NCBI GenBank assembly: GCA_027314025.1
Contig: DAHVCP010000010.1
Location: 186,001-250,000, forward strand
DNA from: Acidobacteriota bacterium
GTDB taxonomy: Bacteria > Acidobacteriota > Terriglobia > Terriglobales > SCQP01
DNA length: 64,000 bases
Direction of reading: 5' to 3'
Positions 44,065-52,924 of this stretch are shown one piece after another. The notes beneath the pieces were generated by a model. That model searched no databases. It saw nothing but the letters and a program-made list of their open reading frames with translations, and was not told the DNA's origin. The position numbers and the translations under genes were made by a program. Numbering within the stretch: position 1 is the stretch's first letter; each line of letters opens with the position of its first letter.

Positions 44065-45300
44065 ATGGACCTGACCACTTTAGCCGTGCATGCCGGAGAA
44101 GGGGCCGTGCCGCCCTCCGAACGCCCGGTCAGCACGCCCATTTACGCCAGCAGCACCTTCGTTCCCGCCTCCGCCGGCGCCCTAGACCAGATCGCCGCTG
44201 GCGCCGCGCCGGGATACATGTACGGCCGCTACGCCCAGCCCACCGCGACCGCGCTGGAAGCGGCGGTGCTGGCGCTGGAAACCGCGGGCGCCGGCGGCGC
44301 GCCGGCGGTGTGCCTCTCCTTCGCCTCCGGCATGGCCGCGCTGCATGCGGCCATTCTCGCCTCCGGCGTCAGCCGGGGCGACGTGGTCCTCTGCGCCGAG
44401 GAGATCTATGGCGCCACCCTCGCCCTGCTGCGGGATTTGCTCGCCCCCCTGGGCTTGCAGCTCGCCACGGCGCCGGTGATGGATGCCGCCGCCCTGGCGG
44501 CGGCTCTGCAACGCCGGCCGCGGCTGTTGATTGCCGAAGCCATTTCCAATCCCCTGCTGCGGGTTCCGGATTTGTCGGCGCTGGCGCAGGCGGCGCATGC
44601 CGTCGGCGCCAAGCTGCTGGTGGACGCGACTTTCGCCACTCCCCTGCTCTGCCGGCCTTTGTCGCAGGGCGCCGACTTTTCCGTCCATAGCGCCACCAAA
44701 TATATCGCCGGTCACGGTGACACGGTCGCCGGCGTGGTCACCGCCGCCGCCGCGGAAGCCGCCGGATTGGCCGCGGCCCGCAAGCTGGCGGGCGGCGTCC
44801 TAGCTCCGTTCGAGGCTTGGCTGACGCTGCGCGGCGTGAAGACCTTGCCACTGCGCGTCCGCAGGCAGTGCGAATCGGCGGCCGAAATCGCCGCGGAACT
44901 GGCGCATTGGCCGGAAATCGAAGCCGTGCATTACCCCGGCTTAGCCTCCCATCCCGATCACGCCGTCGCGCGGCGGCAATTCAGCGCCCAACCCGGCGCC
45001 CAAAATACCGCCCAAGATTGCGCCCTGTATGGCGGCGTGCTGGCCTTCGCCCTACCCGGCGCGGGCCGGGACCAGGTGTTTGCCTTTTTGGATCGCCTGC
45101 AATTGTGCCTGCACGCCACCAGCCTGGGTGATGTCCAGAGCCTGATCTCCTATCCCGTGATCAGCTCCCACCGCGAGGTCTCCCCGCGCCAGCGCCAGCG
45201 CCTTGGGATTGGCGAGAACCTGCTCCGTCTCAGCGTGGGTCTGGAAGCGCCGGCGGACTTGCTCGCCGATCTTCGCCAAGCACTGGCGGCGCTGGCTTAG
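44065..45300 (+). CDS. Cys/Met-metabolism PLP enzyme (cystathionine gamma-synthase/lyase type)
   Basis: This 411-residue fold-type I enzyme has YGRYAQPTATALEAAVLALE, LSFASGMAALHAAILA and the PLP lysine in SVHSATKYIAGHGD. The phosphate-binding and C-terminal VGLEAPADLLADLRQAL parts are complete. It could be cystathionine gamma-synthase (methionine synthesis) or a gamma-lyase; the motif set does not decide between them. No met genes are adjacent. A 48-bp gap separates it from the convergent membrane-protein gene. Confidence 0.92.
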   Translation: MDLTTLAVHAGEGAVPPSERPVSTPIYASSTFVPASAGALDQIAAGAAPGYMYGRYAQPTATALEAAVLALETAGAGGAPAVCLSFASGMAALHAAILASGVSRGDVVLCAEEIYGATLALLRDLLAPLGLQLATAPVMDAAALAAALQRRPRLLIAEAISNPLLRVPDLSALAQAAHAVGAKLLVDATFATPLLCRPLSQGADFSVHSATKYIAGHGDTVAGVVTAAAAEAAGLAAARKLAGGVLAPFEAWLTLRGVKTLPLRVRRQCESAAEIAAELAHWPEIEAVHYPGLASHPDHAVARRQFSAQPGAQNTAQDCALYGGVLAFALPGAGRDQVFAFLDRLQLCLHATSLGDVQSLISYPVISSHREVSPRQRQRLGIGENLLRLSVGLEAPADLLADLRQALAALA

Positions 45301-45348
45301 GCGCCGCTCACCGGCCGGGGTTCCGCCCCCGTCCGCGGAGCCCTGCCC

Positions 45349-46686
45349 TCACCGCAGGCGCAATTCGCGCAAGCGCGCTTCCAATGCCGCCCGCGCCTGG
45401 CCGTAGCCCGCCTCGTCAATGTCGCCGGTCTGCCGCCGCACCTCCAGCAGAAACAGCTCGTCTTTCAGCCGCGCCAAGTCCGCCCCTAGGCCCGCGGGCG
45501 CCGCCGGTGCTGGTGCGGCGGGCGACGCGGCGCCAGGGGCTGCAACGGCGGCTTGGGCCGGCGTGGAGACGGGAGCGGGCGGCGCGAACCCGGGGTTGGC
45601 GGCCACCGCCACCGGCCGTGTCCGGGTGGCTAAATACGCGAAGCATGTGATCGCCAAGATGACCAAGACGATCAACACCCCCATGCGGTTGTTCTCCATC
45701 CAGGTCTTGGGAGGGACAATCCCGGTCATCGCCGACTCCGGCAACGTCGCCGCCGCCGCCGCCGCGGCCTTGCCATCGCCGCCCTCGGCGCCGCTCGCTT
45801 GGCCGCCGGCGCCGGCCGCGGATTGCATTTGTTGCGGCAGCGGCGCGCTGCCGCTCACCGTGAAGAGCAGCGGCTCGGCGGTGGCCAGCGCGCCGTAGAC
45901 GTTATAGCCCTCGGTGGTCGTAACGGGAACGAATTTCGCGCCCTGGAACTTCATCGCCTGCGGCACATAAACCATGAAGTGCCCGGTGGGATAGACCGCT
46001 TGTTCCGTCAGGTTCGCCTGCTGCGTGGCATAGGGAATCCGGTAGGAAACTTGAATGCGCGTCTCCCCCGGCCGGATCGGCGCGGCGACGGTGTATTCCC
46101 CGGCATACTTCGGCGTTGGCTGCGCATTGAGCGTCAAGCCGACGCCATCGGGCCCGATCACGTGGGCGCCGTCAGGCTGAATATTGCGCGGCACCCGGAA
46201 GCGAAACAGGCCGCCCGGACGGTACAGTGTGCGGTGGAGAGGATTTTGGACAATGTATTCATCCACCACGGCCAGTTCGCTGTTCTCCGGCTGCACCACC
46301 GCCACCTGCGCCTGCACCTGAAACTTCGCGCTCGGCGGGGCCAAATCGTAGACGGTGATCCGCACCGGCTTGCCGTTGTTCGGCGCCGGTTGCCAGTAAT
46401 GGACGCCGCGGTAGGTGGCGCGCAGCACCATCGCGCCGTTGCCCGCGGGCAAACGGAAATGGCCCGCCGCATTCGCCTTGACCGTGTGGATCGGAACGGA
46501 ATCTTGCAGCGCCCCTTGGGCGAACAGCGCGACCTTCACCCCGCCCGCCGCGCGATGCGTGGTGCCATTGACTACCACGCCGGAGATACCGGCGGACGTG
46601 GCCTGGGCGGCCAAACCGGCGGGCCACAAGGCCGTTGCCGCAAGCACGGCCACCCAGCCCCACCGGCGCCAGGAAGCCCGGGTCAT
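45349..46686 (-). CDS. Secreted/membrane protein with CarboxypepD_reg-like domain, ccm-linked
   Basis: This 445-residue protein has a signal peptide (GWVAVLAATALWPAGLAAQ) and a carboxypeptidase-regulatory-like beta domain (SAGISGVVVNGTTHRAAGGV). A long beta-rich periplasmic part follows, then one membrane helix near residue 345 (MGVLIVLVILAITCFAYLA) and a Pro/Ala linker. The cytosolic C-terminus (LARLKDELFLLEVRRQTGD...RAALEARLREL) resembles the short helical hairpin of the CcmI-like protein encoded just before it. ATG 46686 overlaps that gene's stop (ATGA). The linkage suggests a role in cytochrome c assembly, but the function is not established. Confidence 0.75.
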   Translation of the reverse strand: MTRASWRRWGWVAVLAATALWPAGLAAQATSAGISGVVVNGTTHRAAGGVKVALFAQGALQDSVPIHTVKANAAGHFRLPAGNGAMVLRATYRGVHYWQPAPNNGKPVRITVYDLAPPSAKFQVQAQVAVVQPENSELAVVDEYIVQNPLHRTLYRPGGLFRFRVPRNIQPDGAHVIGPDGVGLTLNAQPTPKYAGEYTVAAPIRPGETRIQVSYRIPYATQQANLTEQAVYPTGHFMVYVPQAMKFQGAKFVPVTTTEGYNVYGALATAEPLLFTVSGSAPLPQQMQSAAGAGGQASGAEGGDGKAAAAAAATLPESAMTGIVPPKTWMENNRMGVLIVLVILAITCFAYLATRTRPVAVAANPGFAPPAPVSTPAQAAVAAPGAASPAAPAPAAPAGLGADLARLKDELFLLEVRRQTGDIDEAGYGQARAALEARLRELRLR

Positions 46687-46961
46687 GCGCGCCCCTCCAT
46701 TTTCCGTGTCACCTGCGCCGCTTCCTGCTCCAATGCGCCGCGTCCGCGGCGGTAATCCTCCTCGCCCAGCTTGCCCGCCAGAAACTCGAAATGCAGATCG
46801 CGCAAATTGTCATAGATGGTGCGTTTGCGCTCCCGCAGGGCGCGCAGCTCCGCCTCCCGCGGCGAGTCCTCCAGCTGCGCCTCGCCGCCGGTGAGCAAGA
46901 AATACGCCACCATAACCGTCAAAAAGACGCAGGCGAAGGCCGCGACTAATCCTGTTCCCAT
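46683..46961 (-). CDS. CcmI N-terminal-like membrane protein
   Basis: This 92-residue protein has one membrane helix (LVAAFACVFLTVMVAYFLL) and a cytosolic helical hairpin (RKRTIYDNLRDLHFEFLAGKL, EEDYRRGRGALEQE). This equals the first segment of CcmI/CycH without the periplasmic TPR part, which may be encoded elsewhere. It lies 18 bp after ccmH and overlaps the next gene by 4 bp. CcmI normally presents apocytochrome to CcmF/CcmH. Confidence 0.82.
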   Translation of the reverse strand: MGTGLVAAFACVFLTVMVAYFLLTGGEAQLEDSPREAELRALRERKRTIYDNLRDLHFEFLAGKLGEEDYRRGRGALEQEAAQVTRKMEGRA

Positions 46962-46979
46962 AAAAAACGTTCGGTGCGG

Positions 46980-47504
46980 CTATAAGCCGCGCAGCTCCCG
47001 GTCCATCTCCGCCCGCACCTGCTCCAGCGCCGCCTTATCGCCCGCCGGCGGTGCGGCGGCTGCGGACGCCTCCCCGGTCGAGGTCGCCGCCGGCGCCGGT
47101 AGCGCGCGCTTGCGCCAGTACCGAATGGAAAAAAACACCAGCCACAGGCCCAGCCCTGCCGCCACCCACGGCATGATCCAAACCACCATGCCAAAGCCGC
47201 TGGTTGGCGGCGCCATCAAGATGCGAGAGCCGTATTTCTGCTCAAAATATTGCAGCTTGACCGCCATCCGATCGTTCCGCATCGGGCCCGTTTCCACCCA
47301 CACGATGTCGGCGTCAATGGCCTTGCGGGTCGAGCACTTCATGGTCTCGCACTCCTGCGGCATCGGCGTCGCGCAGCCGCAGGTGCACTGCAGCTTGCTC
47401 GCCAGCGCCGGATACCGCTGGGCCACCGTTTCCGCTCGCAGCGTCGCCGCGCTTAGCACAATGGCCAGCCCCGCCGCCCACCCCGCCGCTCGCCTGCCTC
47501 TCAT
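46980..47504 (-). CDS. ccmH: Cytochrome c maturation protein CcmH (CxCGC type)
   Basis: This 174-residue protein has a signal peptide, then LQCTCGCATPMPQECETMKC with C40, C42, C44, C52 and C57, and one C-terminal membrane helix (GMVVWIMPWVAAGLGLWLVF). The classical thiol motif is LRCxxCQ; here it is replaced by a Cys-rich cluster, as seen in Acidobacteria-type CcmH. The family role is to reduce the apocytochrome CxxCH disulfide or present it to CcmF. ATG 47504 overlaps the ccmF stop (ATGA), so the two are coupled. A charged cytosolic tail closes the protein. Confidence 0.88.
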   Translation of the reverse strand: MRGRRAAGWAAGLAIVLSAATLRAETVAQRYPALASKLQCTCGCATPMPQECETMKCSTRKAIDADIVWVETGPMRNDRMAVKLQYFEQKYGSRILMAPPTSGFGMVVWIMPWVAAGLGLWLVFFSIRYWRKRALPAPAATSTGEASAAAAPPAGDKAALEQVRAEMDRELRGL

Positions 47505-49654
47505 GCATGCACCTCCTCGACCGGCGCCGCGGCGGCCCTTGCGTTGACGCCGCCAGGCGCGCCGCCGGATGGCCGGCGGTTCGGCAGCATGGCCAGCAAG
47601 GTGCCCAGCGCCGTCACGATGGCGCCGATCCAAATCCACACCATCAGCGGGTTCCAGTAGGCGTGCAAAATCGGATCGCCGCTGCTGGGGTCGTTCCCCG
47701 CGTAAACCAAATACAAATCGGCCAGCGGCGTGCTGCGAATGGCGACCATGCTCTGGTCCTGATTCGAAGCCTTGTAAAATCGCCGCGCCGGATACATGGT
47801 CGTCACGTATTGCCCGCCGCGCTCCACCGCCACCTCCAGGGAATTGGACGCGTAGTTGGCGTTGTCGTTCTGCGTGTAGTTCTCGGAAACCAGCGTGTAC
47901 GGGCCGATCCGCATGTGCGCGTGATAGGGCATCGCTCCTTGCGTCTGCTGGTTGAGTCCGGAACCGGCGATGCCGATGGCGATCAAAATAATGCCCACAT
48001 GGACGATGTAACCGCCGTAGCGCCGGGTGTTGCGCAGGGTGAGCTGGGTCAGCGCCGCGGGCCAGCCGCCCAAAATGCCGCCGCCGCCGCGCCGGCGGAT
48101 CACCGCCGCCCCGCGGGTGAACTCCATCGCGATCGTGGTCAGCACGAAACCCGCCAAGCCGAAGCAAACGATCGGATAGGGATCCCGCACGCCGCCTAGC
48201 AGGCTCGCCGCCGCCACCAGCACGCCAACCACGGCCGGCGCCGTGAAGTTGCGCTTCAGGCTGTTGAGCGACGTTCGCCGCCACGCCAATAGCGGGCCGA
48301 CGCCGGTCAAAAACAGCAAAAACAAGAACAGCGGAACGTTGATGCGGTCGAAAAACACCCGGCCGACGTCAATCTTCTGCCCTTCGATCCATTCCGAAAC
48401 CACCGGAAACACCGTCCCCCACAGCACGGCGAAGGTGATCACCAGCAGGATGAAGTTGTTGAACAGAAAACCGCTCTCGCGGGAAACCGTGCTCTCCAGC
48501 GCGTTTTCACTCTTCAGGAAATCGCGGTTGCGGAAATAGGCCCAGCCGCAAACCAAGAGCGCAACGATGAAGAACGCCACGAACCAGGGCCCGATGTCGC
48601 TTTGCGCGAATGCATGCACCGACGCCACCAGGCCCGTGCGGGTGATGAAGTCGCCGAACACCGCCAGCAGGAACGTCGCGAACACCAGCCACACGTTCCA
48701 CACCTTCAGCATGCCGCGCTTTTCCTGCATCATCACCGAATGCAAAAACGCCGTGGCCGTCAGCCAGGGCAGAAATGCGGCGTTTTCCACCGGGTCCCAG
48801 GCCCAATAGCCGCCCCAGCCGAGAACGCGGTACGCCCAGTTGCCCCCCAGCACGATGCCGATGGTCAGGAACAGCCACGCCACCATCGTCCAGCGGCGGG
48901 TAACGTGGATCCAGCGGTCGCCCGGATAGCGCTTGATCAGCGCCGCCAGGCAGAACGCGAACGGCACCGAAAAACCCACATAGCCCAAATACAGCATCGG
49001 CGGGTGGATCACCATCTGCGCGTATTGCAGCAGCGGGTTCAGGCCGTTGCCGTCGGGGGGCGTCGCGACCGGCAAGGTCACGAACGGTGAAGCGGCGAAG
49101 TTATTCAGCAGCAGGAAAAAGCATTCGATCGCGCCGAGGATGACCGCGGCCAAGGGCATCAGGTTGCGATGCGCCAAGCGCGGGCTGAGGGCTTCTTCCT
49201 CATCCGTGGCGGCGCGGGTGGCCGGGACGGGCAGCGCTGCGGCTCCGGCGCCCGCGGTAGCCGCCGCAAGATTCCCGGGAGCGGTGGCTTGTGCGATCCC
49301 TCGCGCCTTGCGGCGTGCGCCCAATAGCGCGATAAAGGCGTAGCCCGACAGCAGCCAGGTCCAGAACAACAGCGAGCCTTCCTGTCCGGACCAGAGGACT
49401 GCAATCTTGTAATAGAACGGCAGCGCCCGGTTGCTATGCTCCGCGACGTAGGCGACGGTGAAGTCGTTGCGCAGAATCAGGCCGACGAGGCAAACCACCG
49501 CCACCGTCACCACCGGGAACACCGCCATCGCGGCGCGCTGCGCGCTGGCGATCAGGCGGGAATCGCCCCGCGCCAGGCCGAAAATGCCGGCCAGCACTCC
49601 ATACCCGGCCAATACCAACGCCAGCAGGATCGCAAACGAACCGAAGAGCTGCAT
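47501..49654 (-). CDS. ccmF: Cytochrome c heme lyase subunit CcmF
   Basis: This 717-residue polytopic membrane protein of the HemeHandling family has the WWD motif WGGYWAWDPVENAAFLPWL, SGQEGSLLFWTWLLSGYAF and MVIHPPMLYLGYVGFSVPFA. CcmF receives heme from CcmE and forms the thioether bonds to apocytochrome c with CcmH. A 40-residue Ala-rich insertion (residues about 120-160) is unusual. It heads the second ccm operon (ccmF-ccmH-ccmI-like-membrane protein), about 14 kb from ccmEABCD on the same strand. Confidence 0.96.
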   Translation of the reverse strand: MQLFGSFAILLALVLAGYGVLAGIFGLARGDSRLIASAQRAAMAVFPVVTVAVVCLVGLILRNDFTVAYVAEHSNRALPFYYKIAVLWSGQEGSLLFWTWLLSGYAFIALLGARRKARGIAQATAPGNLAAATAGAGAAALPVPATRAATDEEEALSPRLAHRNLMPLAAVILGAIECFFLLLNNFAASPFVTLPVATPPDGNGLNPLLQYAQMVIHPPMLYLGYVGFSVPFAFCLAALIKRYPGDRWIHVTRRWTMVAWLFLTIGIVLGGNWAYRVLGWGGYWAWDPVENAAFLPWLTATAFLHSVMMQEKRGMLKVWNVWLVFATFLLAVFGDFITRTGLVASVHAFAQSDIGPWFVAFFIVALLVCGWAYFRNRDFLKSENALESTVSRESGFLFNNFILLVITFAVLWGTVFPVVSEWIEGQKIDVGRVFFDRINVPLFLFLLFLTGVGPLLAWRRTSLNSLKRNFTAPAVVGVLVAAASLLGGVRDPYPIVCFGLAGFVLTTIAMEFTRGAAVIRRRGGGGILGGWPAALTQLTLRNTRRYGGYIVHVGIILIAIGIAGSGLNQQTQGAMPYHAHMRIGPYTLVSENYTQNDNANYASNSLEVAVERGGQYVTTMYPARRFYKASNQDQSMVAIRSTPLADLYLVYAGNDPSSGDPILHAYWNPLMVWIWIGAIVTALGTLLAMLPNRRPSGGAPGGVNARAAAAPVEEVHA

Positions 49655-49783
49655 GAAAGAACGGCGCCACCGCGCGCAGCGAGCAGCGTACCCTTCATTT
49701 AACCACGATCACGCCGCGGCGCCGCGGGAACGCGCCTGCCAATTCGCGGCCAACGTAAGCCAACGCCCAATCCGCCGCGCCGC

Positions 49784-49866
49784 GGCGGGCCAACCTAGCC
49801 GCGCGGGGGCGGCCCATCCTAGCCGCGCGGCGGCGGGCCAACCTAGCCGCACGGCGGCGGGCCAAC
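49784..49866. repeat. 24-bp tandem repeat that duplicates the murB 3' end and its stop codon
   Basis: Four partly degenerate 24-bp units, aligned on CCTAGCC at 49794, 49818 and 49842. Read on the minus strand each unit encodes VGPPP(C/R)G-stop in the murB frame, with stops at 49843-49845, 49819-49821 and 49795-49797. The first unit is the real end of murB; the rest lie downstream. The repeat is eight codons long, so extra copies keep the frame. Confidence 0.8.
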
Positions 49867-50943
49867 GAAGATCGGCTCCGGTTGCAAGCGAATGCCAAAC
49901 TTCGCCTCCACGGCGGCCTGAATTTCCTCTTGCAGGGCAAAGACATCGGCCGCGCGTGCGCCTCCGTAGTTGACCAGCGCCAAGGTGTGCTGGGGCGAAA
50001 GCCCCGCTGGACCGGGCTGCCCGTTCACGAGCGGGCGGAAGCCTTTGGCGAAGCCCGCCTTTTCGATCAGCCATGCGGCCGAGGTCTTGGTCTGGCCGTC
50101 CGGACCGGCGAACAGCGGCAAATGGCCGCCGCGCGGAAGATCGGCCACATGCGCCAGGGCCTCATACTGCTCGGCGGTCAGCACCGGATTCTTGAAATAC
50201 GATCCCGCGCTGCCCCATGGCGCTCCACCCGCCTCAATGACCATGCCTTTGCCGCGGCGAACGGCGAGCACGGTGTCGCGCACCTGCGCCAGCGACGGCT
50301 GCGCCGCGCCCAACCGCTTTTGCAGGTCGGGATAGCGCACCGCCGGCGCCCCGCCGGGCCGCAAGGCGAAGCGCACGCTGCTGACCACATACCGGCCTCC
50401 GTCACTGCCGTTGAAGCGGCTGAAGCGATAGGCGAAACGGCAATCTCCCCGCCCCAGTTCGACGAATTCTCGTGCCTGGCGGTCCCAAGCTCGGACGGCG
50501 GTGATGGTCTCCGCCACCTCCTGACCGTAGGCGCCGACGTTTTGAATTGGCGTACCGCCAGTTGAGCCCGGAATGCCGCTCAGGCATTCCAACCCCGCCA
50601 AATCCTGCTGCACGCACCAGGCGACGAACCCATCCCAGTTCTCGCCCGCGCCGACTTCCACCTCCGAGCCGGACCGCTGCCGGCCAACGATACGGATCGC
50701 CAGCACCAATCCGGGAAAACCGGCATCAGAAACCAGCACGTTGCTGCCCCCGCCGAGCACAAACACCGGCAGCTGTTGCCGCTCCGCAAACTCTAGAGCC
50801 GGCGGGATCTGCCCTTCCTCCGTTATGGCGCAAAAATGCCGCGCGGCGCCACCGATCTCAAACGTGGTCAGCGGTGCTAAGGCGACGTTGGCCTTGACTG
50901 CAATCTTCACCGCTGCTCCTGCTGGCTTCATCTCTATCAGCAT
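49843..50943 (-). CDS. murB: UDP-N-acetylmuramate dehydrogenase (type I)
   Basis: This 366-residue FAD enzyme reduces UDP-GlcNAc-enolpyruvate to UDP-MurNAc, the step after MurA. Motifs: TTFEIGGAARHF, FVLGGGSNVLVSD, IPGSTGGTPIQNVGAYGQE, RFAYRFSRF and GSAGSYFKNPVL (catalytic Ser). The C-terminal QHTLALVNYGGARAADVF fits the E. coli-like type I form. The start may be ATG 50943 or ATG 50931. The 3' end lies in a tandem repeat, so the final GPPPCG residues are probably not conserved. It is not adjacent to the other mur genes. Confidence 0.93.
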   Translation of the reverse strand: MLIEMKPAGAAVKIAVKANVALAPLTTFEIGGAARHFCAITEEGQIPPALEFAERQQLPVFVLGGGSNVLVSDAGFPGLVLAIRIVGRQRSGSEVEVGAGENWDGFVAWCVQQDLAGLECLSGIPGSTGGTPIQNVGAYGQEVAETITAVRAWDRQAREFVELGRGDCRFAYRFSRFNGSDGGRYVVSSVRFALRPGGAPAVRYPDLQKRLGAAQPSLAQVRDTVLAVRRGKGMVIEAGGAPWGSAGSYFKNPVLTAEQYEALAHVADLPRGGHLPLFAGPDGQTKTSAAWLIEKAGFAKGFRPLVNGQPGPAGLSPQHTLALVNYGGARAADVFALQEEIQAAVEAKFGIRLQPEPIFVGPPPCG

Positions 50944-51322
50944 ACCCGGCCAGTTGCGGGACACCCATGTCGGAAACCATTCCCGCAATTACCCCGCGAT
51001 GCTTCCCACGGCGGGCGGACCCGCACGTCCCGCTAGTGGGTAGCCCCTGCCTGTGGGAATTTACGTTTTCCCGCACTGGGCTTAAATGACAGGACGATGA
51101 CGCCTGTGCAAAACGGCCAAAAGGTGCGTTTTTGTTGACCCACCGGACGGGTGACTGCGGAGTAAACCGGCCATCGGTGACTAAACCATTTGATTTCTTT
51201 GTTTTGTAGCCGCCTGCCGCCGGACGGCTGACGCCTGGTAAAAACGTCCATTTGGCGCGAATTTGCCCCGCAAATGGGCCAGTTTTCAACCAGATTTCCA
51301 CAGACCGGCGGATCCCAGTTGC
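50944..51322. other. Non-coding region upstream of murB
   Basis: About 380 bp of lower GC than the surroundings. It should hold the murB promoter (minus strand). I see short hairpins (GTGGGAA/TTCCCGCAC near 51053-51076 and CACC-GGAC-GGGTG near 51142) and several A/T runs, but no clear -35/-10 pair, riboswitch or origin signature. Confidence 0.5.
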
Positions 51323-51530
51323 CTACTCGCAACGCAGGGATTCCGCCGGATCCACGCGGGCGGCGCGCCGCGCCGGCAGGTAGCACGCCCCGGCGGCGAC
51401 TGCCGCAAGCACGGCCACGGCGGCAAGAAACACGGCCGGATCCCCGGGACGTACATGGAATAGCTGGCTGGCGAGCAGGCGGGCGGCGAACCACGCGCCG
51501 AGGACGCAGCCGGGCGGCCCCAATCTCGCA
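51323..51530 (-). pseudogene. Remnant of a MacB/FtsX-type ABC transporter permease
   Basis: The last roughly 68 codons of a permease are readable: LGAWFAARLLASQLFHVRPG, then a final membrane helix (FLAAVAVLAAVAAGACYLPA) and the characteristic end RRAARVDPAESLR, stopping at TAG 51323-51325. No matching N-terminal part (some 700-800 codons in the Acidobacteria ADOP-type family) exists upstream; instead the dispersed repeat begins within about 60 bp. It is a 3' fragment left by deletion or insertion. Confidence 0.75.
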
Positions 51531-51599
51531 GGCGCGATTGCCGCCGGGCGGGCGAGCACATCGGCCGGCAGCGGCTCGGGATGGCTTCGGCCCCGCGCG

Positions 51600-51715
51600 C
51601 AGTCCCGGTCCGGCTGGGCGCGTAAGCGGGGCTCCGCGCCGCGCCATGTTGTGCCGGACGCCCCGCCAGCGGCGGGGCTGAGGTCCGCGCCCAGCAATTG
51701 GCCCGTTCGGCGGCA
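51600..51715. repeat. Dispersed intergenic repeat, copy 2
   Basis: Second copy of the repeat at 19237-19350, with the ordered blocks GGGCGCG(T)AAGCGGGGCTC, GGACGCCCCGCC, a GCGGCGGGGC region and CAATTGGCC. It lies directly beside the permease remnant, so repeat spread and gene loss may be linked. Boundaries approximate. Confidence 0.5.
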
Positions 51716-51863
51716 TGGCGCGCTGCGGCAAAAACTGGGATGCTGAGAGCGGCCCGCCCTTGTCGTGCCCGCCCCAGGATTGACGTTGCGATCTTCTCCG
51801 CCACCGCCCAGTCTCCCCGGCGCCGGTGGCGCCTCGCTCCTCCATCAGCCCGGCGTGCAGGCG

Positions 51864-52856
51864 ATGGCCGCGGGCCTAGTGGCGGCGAACGCCCTAGCCT
51901 GGCTTTGGGCGGGGCTGGCGTTTCACGCCGCGCCCGTGCTGCTGGGCGCGGCGGCCCTGGCCTACACGCTGGGCCTGCGGCATGGCATGGACGCCGACCA
52001 CTTGGCCGCCATTGATAATGTCACCCGCAAACTCATGCAAGACGGCCAGCGTCCCCTGGCCGTCGGCCTGTGGTTTTCCCTGGGCCATTCGACCGTGGTC
52101 ATCCTGGCGACCGCCGCACTGGCGTTGGCAGCCGGCGTTTTTCAGCGCCAACTGGCCGCGTGGCGGCTCATTGGCGGGCTGGCCGGAGGGGCGATCTCGG
52201 CGCTCTTCCTGTTCGCCATCGCCGTCGCCAATTTGTTCATCCTCCGCGCCACCTATCGCGCCTTCCGCCGCGCCCGGCGCGGGGAAGCGCCGGGGCCGGA
52301 TCTTTTGGCCCAGCTCAGCGCCGGCCGCGGCCTCCGCTCGCGCATCTTCGCCCCGCTGTTCGGTTTCATCGCCCATAGCCGGCGCATGTATTGGCTCGGG
52401 CTGCTGTTCGGCCTCGGCTTCGATACCGCTTCGGAAATCGCCCTGCTGGCCCTCTCCGCCGCCGAAGCCGCCAAGGGCCTGCCCTTCTGGGCGCTCCTCG
52501 CCTTCCCCGCCCTATTCACCGCCGGTATGGCGCTGGTGGACACGGCGGACGGCATCTTGATGCTCGGCGCCTATGCCTGGGCTTTCACCCGCCCCGTTCG
52601 CAAGCTCTACTACAACCTGACCGTGACCGCCATTTCCATACTGGTCGCGCTGGCCGTGGGCGCAATTGAAGTGTTGGGCATGTGGGCGGCAGCGCATCCG
52701 CGCGGCGGCGCTTGGCCGTGGGTGCGCGTCCTGAACCAGCACTTCGCCGCGCTGGGAATCGCGATCGTCGCCATCTTCATCGCCAGTTGGCTCTTGGCCG
52801 TTGCCCTGTATCGCTGGCGCGGCTGGGACCACCTGGCCCCAGCCCCCGAAGAGTAA
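51864..52856 (+). CDS. NiCoT-family nickel/cobalt transporter
   Basis: This 330-residue protein with about eight membrane helices shows the NiCoT signatures LGLRHGMDADHLAAIDN (helix 2), FSLGHSTVVI, LFGLGFDTASEIALLAL and AGMALVDTADGILMLGAYAWA. It imports Ni2+ or Co2+ at high affinity, driven by the membrane potential. ATG 51864 keeps all helices; GTG 51765 would add a 33-residue low-complexity leader. No urease or hydrogenase genes are near, and no cobalamin or nickel riboswitch was seen upstream. The outer-membrane barrel gene starts 68 bp downstream. Confidence 0.93.
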   Translation: MAAGLVAANALAWLWAGLAFHAAPVLLGAAALAYTLGLRHGMDADHLAAIDNVTRKLMQDGQRPLAVGLWFSLGHSTVVILATAALALAAGVFQRQLAAWRLIGGLAGGAISALFLFAIAVANLFILRATYRAFRRARRGEAPGPDLLAQLSAGRGLRSRIFAPLFGFIAHSRRMYWLGLLFGLGFDTASEIALLALSAAEAAKGLPFWALLAFPALFTAGMALVDTADGILMLGAYAWAFTRPVRKLYYNLTVTAISILVALAVGAIEVLGMWAAAHPRGGAWPWVRVLNQHFAALGIAIVAIFIASWLLAVALYRWRGWDHLAPAPEE

Positions 52857-52924
52857 CCAAACCCGTTCCGAATTGGTGTCTCCGCTCCGTAACGGAATCG
52901 GAGCCGCTGGTGTATTTTGGATGG

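Noticed and set aside
49784-49866. Possible CRISPR array
   Set aside because: Units are contiguous 24-bp tandem copies with no spacers and overlap the murB end.
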